A DNA stretch of 64,000 nucleotides, taken from contig JAVBNX010000005.1 in the NCBI GenBank assembly GCA_031551275.1, forward strand, positions 59,806-123,805, written 5' to 3'. The translations under genes and the position numbers were made by a program. Shown here piece after piece: positions 44,132-55,753 of this stretch. Below the pieces are notes generated by a model. It was not told where the DNA came from. It made no database searches and saw only the letters and a list, made by a program, of their open reading frames with translations. Position 1 is the stretch's first letter. Each line of letters starts with the position of its first letter. The DNA comes from JAVBMJ01 sp031551275. Its GTDB lineage: Bacteria > Bacteroidota > Bacteroidia > Bacteroidales > Rikenellaceae.

Positions 44132-45094
44132 ATGGAGAGTTTCCGCACCGAAATACGCCTGCCGGGGTACGACCTATTGATCGGCCACGGGGAGGGCGTT
44201 TTACTTATCGGCTCGTGCTTCGCGGAAAACCTCCACGCGCGTCTTTCTGAACTGAAGTTCGACACCGTGTGCAACCCGACGGGGATCCTGTTCAACCCCC
44301 TCTCCGCCGCCGCCTGCCTGCAAAGGCTGGCCTCGGGGCGGGAGTTCGACCCCGGAGAACTGACCTTTAGGGACGGCCTGTGGGTCAGCTTCGCCCACCA
44401 CGGCAGCTTCTCGGGCACGGACCGGGAGCAGGTGCTCGAAAACATCAACGCACGCTTCCGCCAGGGGTGCGAAGCCTTGCAAAAGACCAAAGTCGTGGTT
44501 ATTACCTTCGGGACGGCCTGGGCCTGGGAGCGCAACGGCGAAGTGGTGGCCAACTGCCACAAATTCCCCGAGAACGCCTTTACGAAGTACCGGATGAGCG
44601 CGTCCTCAATCGAAACGGCCTTTGCAAACCTCTACCCGACCGCCTTGGCCGGTAAAAAAGTCATCCTGACCGTCAGCCCCGTGCGCCATCTCGGCGACGG
44701 TATGATCGACAATTCGATGAGCAAAGCGACCCTGCGCGTGGCCGCGGGCAACCTCTCCGAGAGCCTGCCCGATACGCTCTACTTTCCCTCCTACGAGATG
44801 ATGATGGACGATTTGCGGGACTACCGCTTCTATGAGCGTGACATGGCCCACCCCACCGCGCAGGCCGTCGACTACATCCTCGACCGCTTCTCCGAAGCCT
44901 TCTTCTCCCCGCAGACCCGCGAGCTGAACGGCGAAATCCAAAAGATCGTCCGCGCCGCCGCCCACCGTCCCCTGCACCCCGGCACGGAGGCGGCCATGGC
45001 GTTCCGCCGGCAGATGGCGCGCCAGACCCGCGATTTGATGGCCGCCCACCCCGAAATCGACCTGAAGGCGGAACTCGCCCAGTTCGAAAGCTGA
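44132..45094 (+). CDS. GSCFA domain protein
   Basis: This 320-residue protein is named for its N-terminal motif, seen here as IGSCFAENLHARLSELKFD (about residues 28-46), followed by NPTGILFNPLSAA. The family has an SGNH-hydrolase-like fold, with GSCFA corresponding to the nucleophile block and HPTAQAVDYIL near residue 246 to the catalytic His block. The substrate is unknown. It has no signal peptide, so it is probably cytoplasmic. It is packed between the DUF4861 gene and a small membrane protein gene. Confidence 0.85.
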   Translation: MESFRTEIRLPGYDLLIGHGEGVLLIGSCFAENLHARLSELKFDTVCNPTGILFNPLSAAACLQRLASGREFDPGELTFRDGLWVSFAHHGSFSGTDREQVLENINARFRQGCEALQKTKVVVITFGTAWAWERNGEVVANCHKFPENAFTKYRMSASSIETAFANLYPTALAGKKVILTVSPVRHLGDGMIDNSMSKATLRVAAGNLSESLPDTLYFPSYEMMMDDLRDYRFYERDMAHPTAQAVDYILDRFSEAFFSPQTRELNGEIQKIVRAAAHRPLHPGTEAAMAFRRQMARQTRDLMAAHPEIDLKAELAQFES

Positions 45095-45102
45095 ACCCGG
45101 CC

Positions 45103-45465
45103 ATGAAACAGACGGACAACACCCCCCGCAAAAGCCTCTGGGCGCGCCTGACAAGCCGCACCCTGGCCTGCCCCGGCTGCAGCGGGAGCGTGCGCCTGCC
45201 CACGATGTGGACCCTGGGGGTGGAGGTAATCATCCGTTGTCCCCATTGCAAACAAAGCATGAAGACCGGCTACCTCGTCGGCGCGGCAATCATGGGCCTC
45301 TCGCTGGCCGTCTCGGTCGCCCTGGCCAATGTGCTGGTCTGGATCTTCTCCTCGGCCACGCTGTTGGTTTTTACCGCCCTGATCGTCCCCTTCTGGCTGT
45401 TGCTGGCCTACATCCTGCGCAGGCTGGTGCTGATCCGGAAATATAAAATCAAGAGCATCCCATGA
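45103..45465 (+). CDS. Small zinc-ribbon membrane protein
   Basis: This 120-residue protein has two CxxC pairs, CPGC (residues 23-26) and CPHC (about 46-49), which form a likely zinc ribbon at the N-terminus. Two hydrophobic helices follow (about 56-78 and 84-106), and the tail is basic. The family is not recognised. It overlaps the following TonB-C gene by four bases (ATGA). Confidence 0.65.
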   Translation: MKQTDNTPRKSLWARLTSRTLACPGCSGSVRLPTMWTLGVEVIIRCPHCKQSMKTGYLVGAAIMGLSLAVSVALANVLVWIFSSATLLVFTALIVPFWLLLAYILRRLVLIRKYKIKSIP

Positions 45466-45881
45466 AAAACGTCCTTTTAGCCCTTGCCCTGCTGCTAGCG
45501 CTCCCGGCCTTCGGGGACAGCATTCCCGACTCGACCGGGCGGCCGTCCTCCATGGAAAAAGAGGACGTTTACATCTTTGTCGAGGAGATGCCCGCTTTCC
45601 AGGGCAAGGAATGGCACACATTCAATACGTGGGTAATAAAAAACCTCAACCTCCCCGAAGAATGGACTCCGGACGGCAGCAAGGTCATCGTATCCTTCGT
45701 TGTCGAGCCGGACGGAAGCGTAAGCAACGTGACGATACTCCGGGCTACCGACAAAGTCCTTGCGGCGGAAGTGGTGCGGGTAATCTCCCGCTCGCCCCGA
45801 TGGACGCCCGGCTGCCAGCGGCAAATGCCGGTACGGGTCAAACTCACATTCCCTGTGCATATCGATCCGAATTTGCCGTAA
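45462..45881 (+). CDS. Exported TonB C-terminal domain protein
   Basis: This 139-residue protein has a signal peptide of about 18 residues (ending LPAFG) rather than a TonB membrane anchor. The TonB-C fold spans about 50-137 (VIVSFVVEPDGSVSNVTILR, then RSPRWTPGCQRQMPVRVKLTFPV). Such stand-alone exported domains are common in Bacteroidota; their partner receptor is usually unknown. It has no proline-rich linker, so it cannot span the periplasm as a classical TonB. Confidence 0.8.
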   Translation: MKNVLLALALLLALPAFGDSIPDSTGRPSSMEKEDVYIFVEEMPAFQGKEWHTFNTWVIKNLNLPEEWTPDGSKVIVSFVVEPDGSVSNVTILRATDKVLAAEVVRVISRSPRWTPGCQRQMPVRVKLTFPVHIDPNLP

Positions 45882-45887
45882 TATTGT

Positions 45888-45895
45888 TACCTTTG
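45888..45895 (+). promoter_or_regulatory. Promoter -7 box for the PafA-like gene
   Basis: TACCTTTG is an exact TAnnTTTG, 23 bp before the ATG at 45919. The nearest TTTG (45872-45875) is too close to be the -33 box. Confidence 0.5.
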
Positions 45896-45918
45896 CGGAA
45901 CTATATTTTTTTGCGAGA

Positions 45919-47502
45919 ATGAAGCGTTTTTTGCTTGCTGTGTGTTTTTTGGCCGGGATGGGGGTGTGCGAGGCCCAGGCCAAGCCCAAACTGGTGGTCA
46001 ACATCGTGGTCAGCCAACTCAAGGTCGACGCCCTGCGGCACTACCGGGACAACTTCGGCCCCAGGGGCTTCCGCCGTTTCGCCGCCGAGGGGAGTGAATT
46101 TACCGATTTCCAATACGGGTACGCCCAGACCGGGAGCGTCGCGGGGCTGGCCACGCTGGCCACCGGGGCGAACCCCTCCACCCACGGCATCGTGGGGGAG
46201 AGCTGGGTCGACTACCTGACCGACAGGATGGTCCACATGGCCGACGACCCCAAGGCCCGGGGGCTGGATTGCGACGAGGGGGTCGGGCAATACTCGCCCG
46301 TGAACCTGACCGTGCCCACATTGGGCGACGCCCTTTTGGCCCACAATCCCCAGAGCAAGGTGGTAACCGTGGCCGCCGACCCGGCCTCGGCCGTGGCGAT
46401 GGGCGGATGGACCAAAAGCGTCTTTTGGATGGACCAGACGCGCGGAACCTGGGCGACCTCGACCGTCTACCAGAAAAAACTGCCCCAATGGGTGGTCTCC
46501 TACAACGAGCAAAGGCCCCTGGCCCAATACCTGAACTACCATTGGCAGACGATCAACCCGACCGGCAGCTACCTCAACCAAAACAGCACGGTCGTGGAGA
46601 TGACCCGCGAGAACGGATTGCAAAAACTGCTCCTGCGCGACAACGGCAAGCACACCACCGGGGACTACGCCAACATCCTCTTTACCCCCGCGGGCAACTC
46701 GGCGGTCAAGGAGTTCGCCAAGCAGGCTTTGGTCTACGAGGACCTGGGCGTGGACGACCACGTCGACCTTTTGAACATCTGCTTCGACGCCTCGCGCTAC
46801 GTCACCTCGCGCTACGGATTCAACTCGACCGAGGCGGAAGACATGCTTTACAGGCTGGACTTCGATCTGGCCGAACTGATCGACTTCATCCGTATCCAAA
46901 GGGGCGAGGATGTGGTGGTGGTCATTACCTCCGACCACGGCGCGGGCGAGGCGCAGGCCCCCGGCAACGCCACGGGGCTGTTCAGCGGCAGCCAGTTCCG
47001 GGTCATCGTCGAGGGCCTTTTGAACTCGAAATACGGCAGCGGGGACTGGGTAACGGGCTACGCCGAGCGGAACCTCTACCTGAACCGCACGCTGATCAAC
47101 CGCAACAACCTGAGCCTGGAGCAGATCCAGAACCAGATCGCCGCCTTCGCCCTCCAGTTCGAGGGGATTACCCACGTCGCCACGGCCACCGCCCTGTCCA
47201 ACGGTTCGTTCCACAGCGGGTGGGGCGCAAAGGCCTCGCAGGGCTTCTACGCCAAACGGTCGGGCGATATCGTGATCAACCTGGCCCCCGGCTGGATCGA
47301 GCAGCAGGAGAACGTCAAAGCCATGTCCGGCAGCGGCTTTAGGTACGACACCCACGTCCCGTTGTTCATCTTCGGGCAGGGCATCCGCATCCAGAAGATC
47401 GACACGCCCCAGGACGCGACCTCGCTCGCACCCGCTTTGGCACGCATTATGGGCATAGACCCCCCTGTGGGCTCGACGGGCCCCGCACTTCAAATGGACT
47501 GA
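45919..47502 (+). CDS. PafA-like alkaline phosphatase superfamily protein, metal site degenerate
   Basis: This 527-residue protein has a signal peptide (residues 1-20) and the PafA-type phosphatase fold over its whole length. It keeps the Asp-His pair ITSDHG (Asp339, His340) and the late His479 in YDTHVP. However, the first metal ligand, normally the Asp of V-V-D-Q-M, is Ser32 here (IVVSQL). The D-Y-x-G-H block aligns with RYVTS (Arg293 and Ser297). The nucleophile block SVAGLATLATG lacks the usual T-x-x-G-H pattern. The two-zinc centre is therefore probably incomplete, and a non-catalytic or altered role is likely. It precedes sufE by 1 bp. Confidence 0.85.
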   Translation: MKRFLLAVCFLAGMGVCEAQAKPKLVVNIVVSQLKVDALRHYRDNFGPRGFRRFAAEGSEFTDFQYGYAQTGSVAGLATLATGANPSTHGIVGESWVDYLTDRMVHMADDPKARGLDCDEGVGQYSPVNLTVPTLGDALLAHNPQSKVVTVAADPASAVAMGGWTKSVFWMDQTRGTWATSTVYQKKLPQWVVSYNEQRPLAQYLNYHWQTINPTGSYLNQNSTVVEMTRENGLQKLLLRDNGKHTTGDYANILFTPAGNSAVKEFAKQALVYEDLGVDDHVDLLNICFDASRYVTSRYGFNSTEAEDMLYRLDFDLAELIDFIRIQRGEDVVVVITSDHGAGEAQAPGNATGLFSGSQFRVIVEGLLNSKYGSGDWVTGYAERNLYLNRTLINRNNLSLEQIQNQIAAFALQFEGITHVATATALSNGSFHSGWGAKASQGFYAKRSGDIVINLAPGWIEQQENVKAMSGSGFRYDTHVPLFIFGQGIRIQKIDTPQDATSLAPALARIMGIDPPVGSTGPALQMD

Positions 47503-47503
47503 C

Positions 47504-47935
47504 ATGGATCAAATAGAAAAAGATCCTCGGCAGGAGGAGATCATCGAAGAGTTCGAAATGTTTGAAATATGGGATGATAAATACGAACTCATGTTTGACT
47601 ACGCCAGGGATATGCCACCCTTCAATCCTGCCCACAAAACAGATAAATACCTGATTCGTGGTTGTCAATCGCGCGTATGGCTAGACGCATGGATGGAAAA
47701 TGGTCTTATCCGCTTTAGTGGAGAAAGTGATGCGCTCATCACTAGAGGAATTATCGCTCTTATAATCAAAGTAATGGATAAGCGCACTCCCGAGGATGCA
47801 GCCACAGTGAATCTCTATTTCATAGACCGCATCGGACTGGGTACGAAACTTTCTATGAATAGGGCCAATGGCTTGCCAGAAATGATCGCCCGAATGAAAC
47901 GTTATGCCATAGAAATGGCCGCACAAAACGACTGA
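47504..47935 (+). CDS. sufE: SufE family cysteine desulfuration protein
   Basis: This 143-residue protein accepts persulfide sulfur from SufS and passes it on for Fe-S cluster assembly. The reactive Cys is in IRGCQSRVW (about residue 54), in the standard SufE position. The length is normal. Codon use and base composition look AT-richer than in the flanking genes, which may mean recent acquisition or different expression. The next gene, also linked to Fe-S assembly, starts after 1 bp, so the two form a functional pair. Confidence 0.93.
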   Translation: MDQIEKDPRQEEIIEEFEMFEIWDDKYELMFDYARDMPPFNPAHKTDKYLIRGCQSRVWLDAWMENGLIRFSGESDALITRGIIALIIKVMDKRTPEDAATVNLYFIDRIGLGTKLSMNRANGLPEMIARMKRYAIEMAAQND

Positions 47936-47936
47936 T

Positions 47937-48260
47937 ATGGCTACGGCAAAAGAGATAATGGAGATGGAACAGGGTGTGATCGAGGTGCTCAAGACGATCT
48001 ACGACCCCGAGATCCCCGTCAACATCTACGATCTGGGATTGATCTACGAAGTGGAGGTCGAGCCAGGCGGCGTGGTAACCATCCGCATGACCCTGACGGC
48101 GCCTAACTGCCCGATGGCCGATATGCTTCTTGAGCGGGTCAACACCGAGACGGCCAAAGTGCCGGGCGTGACCGAAGTGAATGTGATCCTGACCTTCGAC
48201 CCGCCCTGGGACCGCTCGATGATCAGCCAGGAGGCGCTGCTCGAACTCGGTTTGCTATGA
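47937..48260 (+). CDS. MIP18/DUF59 family Fe-S assembly protein (SufT-like)
   Basis: This 107-residue protein belongs to the MIP18/PaaD/SufT family. VLKTIYDPEIPVNIYDLGLIYEV is the family signature, and MTLTAPNCPMADML carries the conserved Cys (about residue 61). Members help load Fe-S clusters onto target proteins. It follows sufE directly and overlaps the DUF2851 gene by four bases (ATGA). Confidence 0.92.
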   Translation: MATAKEIMEMEQGVIEVLKTIYDPEIPVNIYDLGLIYEVEVEPGGVVTIRMTLTAPNCPMADMLLERVNTETAKVPGVTEVNVILTFDPPWDRSMISQEALLELGLL

Positions 48261-49513
48261 ACGCGAAGGACGACCTGCTGCGGATGGTCTGGACCAACGG
48301 CCTGTACGACCCTTTGGCGATGCGCACCCCGGACGGGACACGGGTCGAAGTACTCGAAAAGGGGAGCTACGACGCCCGCAGCGGGATGATGGAGCACGCC
48401 CGGGTACGGATCGGCGACCAGATCTACGTCGGCAGCGTGGCCGTGGGAAGCGACGCGGTCCACCGGAGCGCCGTCCTGCAGGTCCTCTCCGCCCCCGGCT
48501 ACCGGTTGCTCTCGGGCAGCGGCGCCTTTATCCCGCAGGTGGTCCTCGCCCTTGCCGAACCCCTCTGCAAACGCTACGAGGCGCTGAAAGGCAACGCCCG
48601 GTCGTGCGACTGCAAGTACGATCTGGGCGCCATGGAGCCCGCCCACCGGCTGGACCTGTTCAACAGCCTGGTCGAAGAGCGGTTGAACCGCAAATGCGCC
48701 GAGATCAAAGCGGCGTACGAGCGCAACCGCGACTGGTTGGACGCGTTGTACTTCGCCCTTTTCCGGACCATGGGCGTACCCTACAACAAGGAGTCCTACA
48801 CCGCCCTTTACAACGCCATTCCCCTGCGCGCCCTGTTCAACGAGCGGGGCCGGGGCATCGGCATCGAGGCCCTGGTGCTGGGTACGAGCGGGGTGCTGTT
48901 CAACCACGAGTGGGACCCCCATGTGAACAGGCTCAAAGACGAGTTCGAGCACCTGCGAAACAAATACAAGATCACACCCCTGCGGGAGCAGGTCTGGAAT
49001 CTTACCAGGAGCAACCCAAGGGGCAAGGTCATCATCCGGCTGGCCCAACTCAGCGCACTGATCGAGAAGAAAGATTTGCTGCTGAACGAAGTGCTGGCGT
49101 GCCGCACGGGCGGCGATTTGCACCGCCTTTTCGACGTGCGTGCCTCGGAGTACTGGGACACGCACTACTCGCCAGACGGCAGGGAATCGACATACTCCCC
49201 CAAGAAAGTCGGCCCCACCTGGGCGGAAATACTGGGCATCAACCTGGTCGTGCCGATGATCTCCATTTACGGCGAGATGACCCACCAGGGCCACTACCGG
49301 GAGCAGGCGATCGAGCTTCTGGAGGCGATCCCGGTCGAGGACAACAAGATCATCCGCGGCTGGGAAAGCGAAGAGATAACCCTTAAAAACGCCTTCGACG
49401 GACAGGCGATCCTCGAGCTGCACAAGGAGTATTGTCTCAAATCCCGGTGCGCCGAATGCAGGCTGGGCAGGCGGATTATGCGGCGTGAATGGGAGAACGC
49501 AAACAATAATTAA
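48257..49513 (+). CDS. DUF2851 family protein
   Basis: This 418-residue cytoplasmic protein starts MNAKDDLLRMVWTNGLYDP and ends with a Cys-containing motif CLKSRCAECRLGRRIM, both usual for DUF2851 proteins, which are widespread in Bacteroidota. No function is known. The C-terminal C-x4-C-x2-C could bind a metal or Fe-S cluster, which would fit the adjacent Fe-S assembly genes, but this is inference. It overlaps the MIP18 gene, so the three genes are coupled. Confidence 0.85.
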   Translation: MNAKDDLLRMVWTNGLYDPLAMRTPDGTRVEVLEKGSYDARSGMMEHARVRIGDQIYVGSVAVGSDAVHRSAVLQVLSAPGYRLLSGSGAFIPQVVLALAEPLCKRYEALKGNARSCDCKYDLGAMEPAHRLDLFNSLVEERLNRKCAEIKAAYERNRDWLDALYFALFRTMGVPYNKESYTALYNAIPLRALFNERGRGIGIEALVLGTSGVLFNHEWDPHVNRLKDEFEHLRNKYKITPLREQVWNLTRSNPRGKVIIRLAQLSALIEKKDLLLNEVLACRTGGDLHRLFDVRASEYWDTHYSPDGRESTYSPKKVGPTWAEILGINLVVPMISIYGEMTHQGHYREQAIELLEAIPVEDNKIIRGWESEEITLKNAFDGQAILELHKEYCLKSRCAECRLGRRIMRREWENANNN

Positions 49514-49524
49514 GGATTTTTTCC

Positions 49525-49532
49525 TACCTTTG
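49525..49532 (+). promoter_or_regulatory. secA promoter -7 box
   Basis: TACCTTTG is an exact TAnnTTTG, 23 bp before the secA ATG, in the 42-bp gap after DUF2851. Confidence 0.55.
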
Positions 49533-49555
49533 TAGAATTCTCAAAAAAACAGAAG

Positions 49556-52852
<3,297 letters not shown>

Positions 52853-52877
52853 CCCGGAGCACCACACACTAAAGCGA

Positions 52878-52909
52878 AGCGCCTGCCTCAAAATAATGAG
52901 GCAGGCGCT
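52878..52909 (+). terminator. secA terminator
   Basis: AGCGCCTGCCTCA (52878-52890) pairs perfectly with TGAGGCAGGCGCT (52897-52909), followed by TTACTTT. It lies 25 bp after the secA stop. Confidence 0.87.
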
Positions 52910-52972
52910 TTACTTTAAGAAATAATTCGTACATTCGTTATAAATCCGTTCAAACCACTAACTTAAACCCAT

Positions 52973-53629
52973 ATGGAAAGAGCTCAACACCTCGCCTTTT
53001 GTGAAAAATGCCTCAAACGCCGGATGGACATGGAGCGGGGTATCGTATGCGAACTCTCGGGGGAGTACGCCGACTTCGAAGGCGAATGCGCCGACTTCGC
53101 CTTGGATGAAACCGTACCCGACACGCCGGTCGAATACGAGCAACTGACCACCGGGGAGTTGATCTCCGCCGGAGTCTACGACAAGTTGCGCGCGGAGCAA
53201 AATATGCCTGCCGCAATCATCGCGGGCCTTGTGGTGGGGATACTTTGCGCCATTTTATGGGGCGCCGTTACGGTGGCTCTCAAGATGCAGATCGGCTACA
53301 TGGCCCTGGCTGTCGGTGCAGCTGTCGGTTTCAGCGTCCGTTTCTTCGGCAAGGGGATCGAGCCCTCCTTCCAGTTTGTCGGGGCGGCGATCGCCTTTGT
53401 GAGCTGCGTGGCGGGCAACTTCTTGAGCGTACTGGGTTTCGCCGCCATAGAGCTCGATATGGGCTACCTGGAGGTGGTCACAAATTTTAATTACAGCTAC
53501 CTGCCCGAGGTCATGAAGGAGTCGTTCAGCGTGATGGACCTGCTGTTCTACGGCATCGCCATCTACGAGGGCTTCCGCTTCTCGCTGCGCAAAGTTACCG
53601 CCGAGGACCTCCAGGCCGGCAACTCCTGA
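52973..53629 (+). CDS. Membrane protein with N-terminal cysteine motif
   Basis: This 218-residue protein has an N-terminal CEKC (residues 10-13) plus Cys27 and Cys39, a possible zinc site. Hydrophobic helices follow at about 80-103, 108-125 and 135-158, and a short one lies near 185. The family is not recognised. A weak promoter box TACATTCG (52930-52937) precedes it by 35 bp. The stop is 5 bp from the end of the convergent adhesin-like gene with no terminator between them. Confidence 0.7.
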   Translation: MERAQHLAFCEKCLKRRMDMERGIVCELSGEYADFEGECADFALDETVPDTPVEYEQLTTGELISAGVYDKLRAEQNMPAAIIAGLVVGILCAILWGAVTVALKMQIGYMALAVGAAVGFSVRFFGKGIEPSFQFVGAAIAFVSCVAGNFLSVLGFAAIELDMGYLEVVTNFNYSYLPEVMKESFSVMDLLFYGIAIYEGFRFSLRKVTAEDLQAGNS

Positions 53630-53634
53630 GGCGA

Positions 53635-54666
53635 TTACCTGACCGTGATATCCCCGTACCGGTTCGACACCCTGATGTCGAGCGTGGGCTGGCCGTTGCC
53701 GCCGGTGGCTTTCAGGCTGCGCGAAGTGCCGGCGCTGCTCTCCGAGACGACCGTGTAGGGTTTGGGCAAGGAGAGGTTCCCATAGCTGACGCTGGCATCG
53801 ACAGTGTAACCGACGCCCGCAGGCAGGGTAAGCGATATGGGCGAGTAGCTCGCTTCGATATCGATCCGGGTGGCTTTGGGGTCGATGGCCCCGATCCTGA
53901 AATCGCCGTACTTGCCCGTCGCGGTCATGCTGCCGCCCAGCGTCCCGAGCGAGAGCTTGGAGTACCCGCCCGCAAAGCCGATCTCCCCGACCCGGCCGAT
54001 GTCGTAACGGTCGTAACCGCTTTCGGCTTTGATCCTTTGCCCTGAGCCCAATTTGAGGTTGGTGTATTTGGTCAGCAGGTCCAGACTTTTGAACGCGTCG
54101 ATGTTCGCATTGCCGTATTTGAGCTCCATCGACAGATCCTCCACCGAGGCGATCGAGGCGTTGCCGTAGCCGAGGATAAGCTTCGCGCCCGGTTTGGTCA
54201 ACTCCGCAGCGGTCAGGTTGCCGTATTTCAGGTCGAGGGAGACGCTGCCGGCCATATTGCCCAGCACGATGTTCCCATACTTGTTGTCAACGACGATGGC
54301 AGCCCCGCGCGGAATGTTGATCGTATAATCGACCGAGAAACTGCTCCCCGACGTGGAGGTCCCCGACTCGATTGTGGTCTTCGCGAAGACGGTGGCCCCT
54401 TGCGTCCCGGTATCGACCTTGACCCGGTCGGCCTGCTTGCGGGCCTCGGCCTCGGAACTTTTGCTGCGTCCCGTGACCACAATGGTAAGTTCGATCTCGG
54501 GCTTGTCCCACTCCTCGATGCGGACCTCGCCGTACTTGTTGCTCCCCTGGAAGGTGGAGGCGGCGCTGGCCGGGTAAGTTTTGTTTAGGGTCCTTTTGAC
54601 TAAATACTCCCGCCCCGAGGCGGAGAGTGCGGCCAGCAAGAGGGCCAGGGTAATCAATTTTTTCAT
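53635..54666 (-). CDS. DUF4097/GIN-type repeat protein, exported
   Basis: This 343-residue protein has a signal peptide (residues 1-18). The mature protein is a ladder of about twelve short beta repeats, each marked by a K/G-Y-G-N-like turn: NKYGEVRI, NKYGNIVLG, LKYGNLTA, GYGNASI, LKYGNANI, GKYGDFRIG, SYGNLSL, NRYGDITV. The spacing is about 17-25 residues, consistent with a right-handed beta-helix of the DUF4097 (putative adhesin) type. It is encoded downstream of an ECF sigma/anti-sigma pair and may be its output or its sensor. The direct function is unknown. Confidence 0.75.
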   Translation of the reverse strand: MKKLITLALLLAALSASGREYLVKRTLNKTYPASAASTFQGSNKYGEVRIEEWDKPEIELTIVVTGRSKSSEAEARKQADRVKVDTGTQGATVFAKTTIESGTSTSGSSFSVDYTINIPRGAAIVVDNKYGNIVLGNMAGSVSLDLKYGNLTAAELTKPGAKLILGYGNASIASVEDLSMELKYGNANIDAFKSLDLLTKYTNLKLGSGQRIKAESGYDRYDIGRVGEIGFAGGYSKLSLGTLGGSMTATGKYGDFRIGAIDPKATRIDIEASYSPISLTLPAGVGYTVDASVSYGNLSLPKPYTVVSESSAGTSRSLKATGGNGQPTLDIRVSNRYGDITVR

Positions 54667-54676
54667 GGCTTATTTT

Positions 54677-55150
54677 TTAAATGTTTATGTTCTGCAACGC
54701 GGCGATCTGGCTCTGGTAGTGCCCGATCAGTATCTGTTCTGCGGTCTGGGCGGGGGCATTCGAGCGGCACAGCTCGCCCAGCAGCTCCCGGGTCTGGAGT
54801 TGCATCTGGGCCACGCTCTCCATCAGATCGCGCCTCGCCTCGGGGGTCATCCCCCTGGCCGCCTGCTCCACGCGGGCCACCCCGTCGTCGACCATCGCCC
54901 CGTAGTAGGCGTTCACATCGGCCAGCTCGGCATCCAACCGGCAATCCGATCCCGGCGCGCGCAACACCACCACCAAAGCGACCAACGCCGCCGCCGCGAT
55001 CCCCGCCGCGGACGACAGACGGACGACCATCCTGCGCCGTTTAGCTATAAGCCGCCCGGCCTCCATTCTGGCGGCAAACCGTTGGGCATGACCCTCCGGC
55101 AAAGGCTGGTCGTCAAAGGCTGCCCGGTTGTTCTTAATCCACTCTTCCAT
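54677..55150 (-). CDS. Probable anti-sigma factor, single-pass membrane protein
   Basis: This 157-residue protein has a cytoplasmic N-terminus with a short acidic-aromatic helix (MEEWIKNNRAAFDDQPLP), a basic patch KRRRMVVR and one membrane helix at about residues 46-64. About 90 extracytoplasmic residues follow, with coiled-coil character and two Cys. Its start shares one base with the ECF sigma stop (TAATG), so the two are co-translated. This is the usual layout of a sigma/anti-sigma pair. The anti-sigma role is inferred from context and topology. Confidence 0.7.
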   Translation of the reverse strand: MEEWIKNNRAAFDDQPLPEGHAQRFAARMEAGRLIAKRRRMVVRLSSAAGIAAAALVALVVVLRAPGSDCRLDAELADVNAYYGAMVDDGVARVEQAARGMTPEARRDLMESVAQMQLQTRELLGELCRSNAPAQTAEQILIGHYQSQIAALQNINI

Positions 55151-55719
55151 TACCTTATCTCTTTGAGCATTTCCCGAAGCCGTGCCCTGCCGCGCGCATA
55201 CTGCGAACGCACGCTCGACGGGGCGATCCCCAGCATCGGGGCTATTTCGTCAAAAGTGTAATCCTCGATCAGATGGAGCGTCAAAACCAGGCGGTAACCC
55301 TCGGGTAACTGCTCCAGCCCTTTTTTGACCGCCTCGACGCCCGACGTCAAAGCCGCCTCGGAGTCCCATCCGTCCGGCTCCCCGGGGTCGGGAATGCTCT
55401 CGTCTACGGGCATCCAATTTTTCCTGCGCCTTCGCAGCATATCGATCGAGGTGTTGACCGCGATCCTTCTCAGCCACGCCTCGATTGCCGCGTCCCCATC
55501 CTGCGGGAAACGGCGGAACGCCTTGATATATGTCTCGTGCATGGCGTCCTCGGCCTGCATCTCGTCGCGCAGGATGCGGTAGCAGGAGTTGTACACCCCG
55601 TGCGCCGTGCGGTTGTAAAGTTCCGTTTGGGCCCGGGGGTCATTTCTGCGGCATCCGTCTGCGATCTGCTTCATACCCTTATAACGCGCTTGCATAAAAT
55701 TTGCTGCATCAAAATACAA
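55150..55719 (-). CDS. ECF-type RNA polymerase sigma factor
   Basis: This sigma-70 family protein has up to 189 residues. Region 2 is at about 28-95 (MQAEDAMHETYIKAFRRFP, WLRRIAVNTSIDMLRRR) and region 4 at about 130-185 (LVLTLHLIEDYTFDEIAPML, then SSVRSQYARGRARL). ATG codons at 55719, 55695 and 55674 are all possible; the last (MKQIADGCRRN) fits the domain best. It heads a three-gene minus-strand unit with the anti-sigma-like and repeat-protein genes. Confidence 0.9.
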   Translation of the reverse strand: MYFDAANFMQARYKGMKQIADGCRRNDPRAQTELYNRTAHGVYNSCYRILRDEMQAEDAMHETYIKAFRRFPQDGDAAIEAWLRRIAVNTSIDMLRRRRKNWMPVDESIPDPGEPDGWDSEAALTSGVEAVKKGLEQLPEGYRLVLTLHLIEDYTFDEIAPMLGIAPSSVRSQYARGRARLREMLKEIR

Positions 55720-55753
55720 AAAATTCGTACCTTCACATCAAATTTTCAACAAG

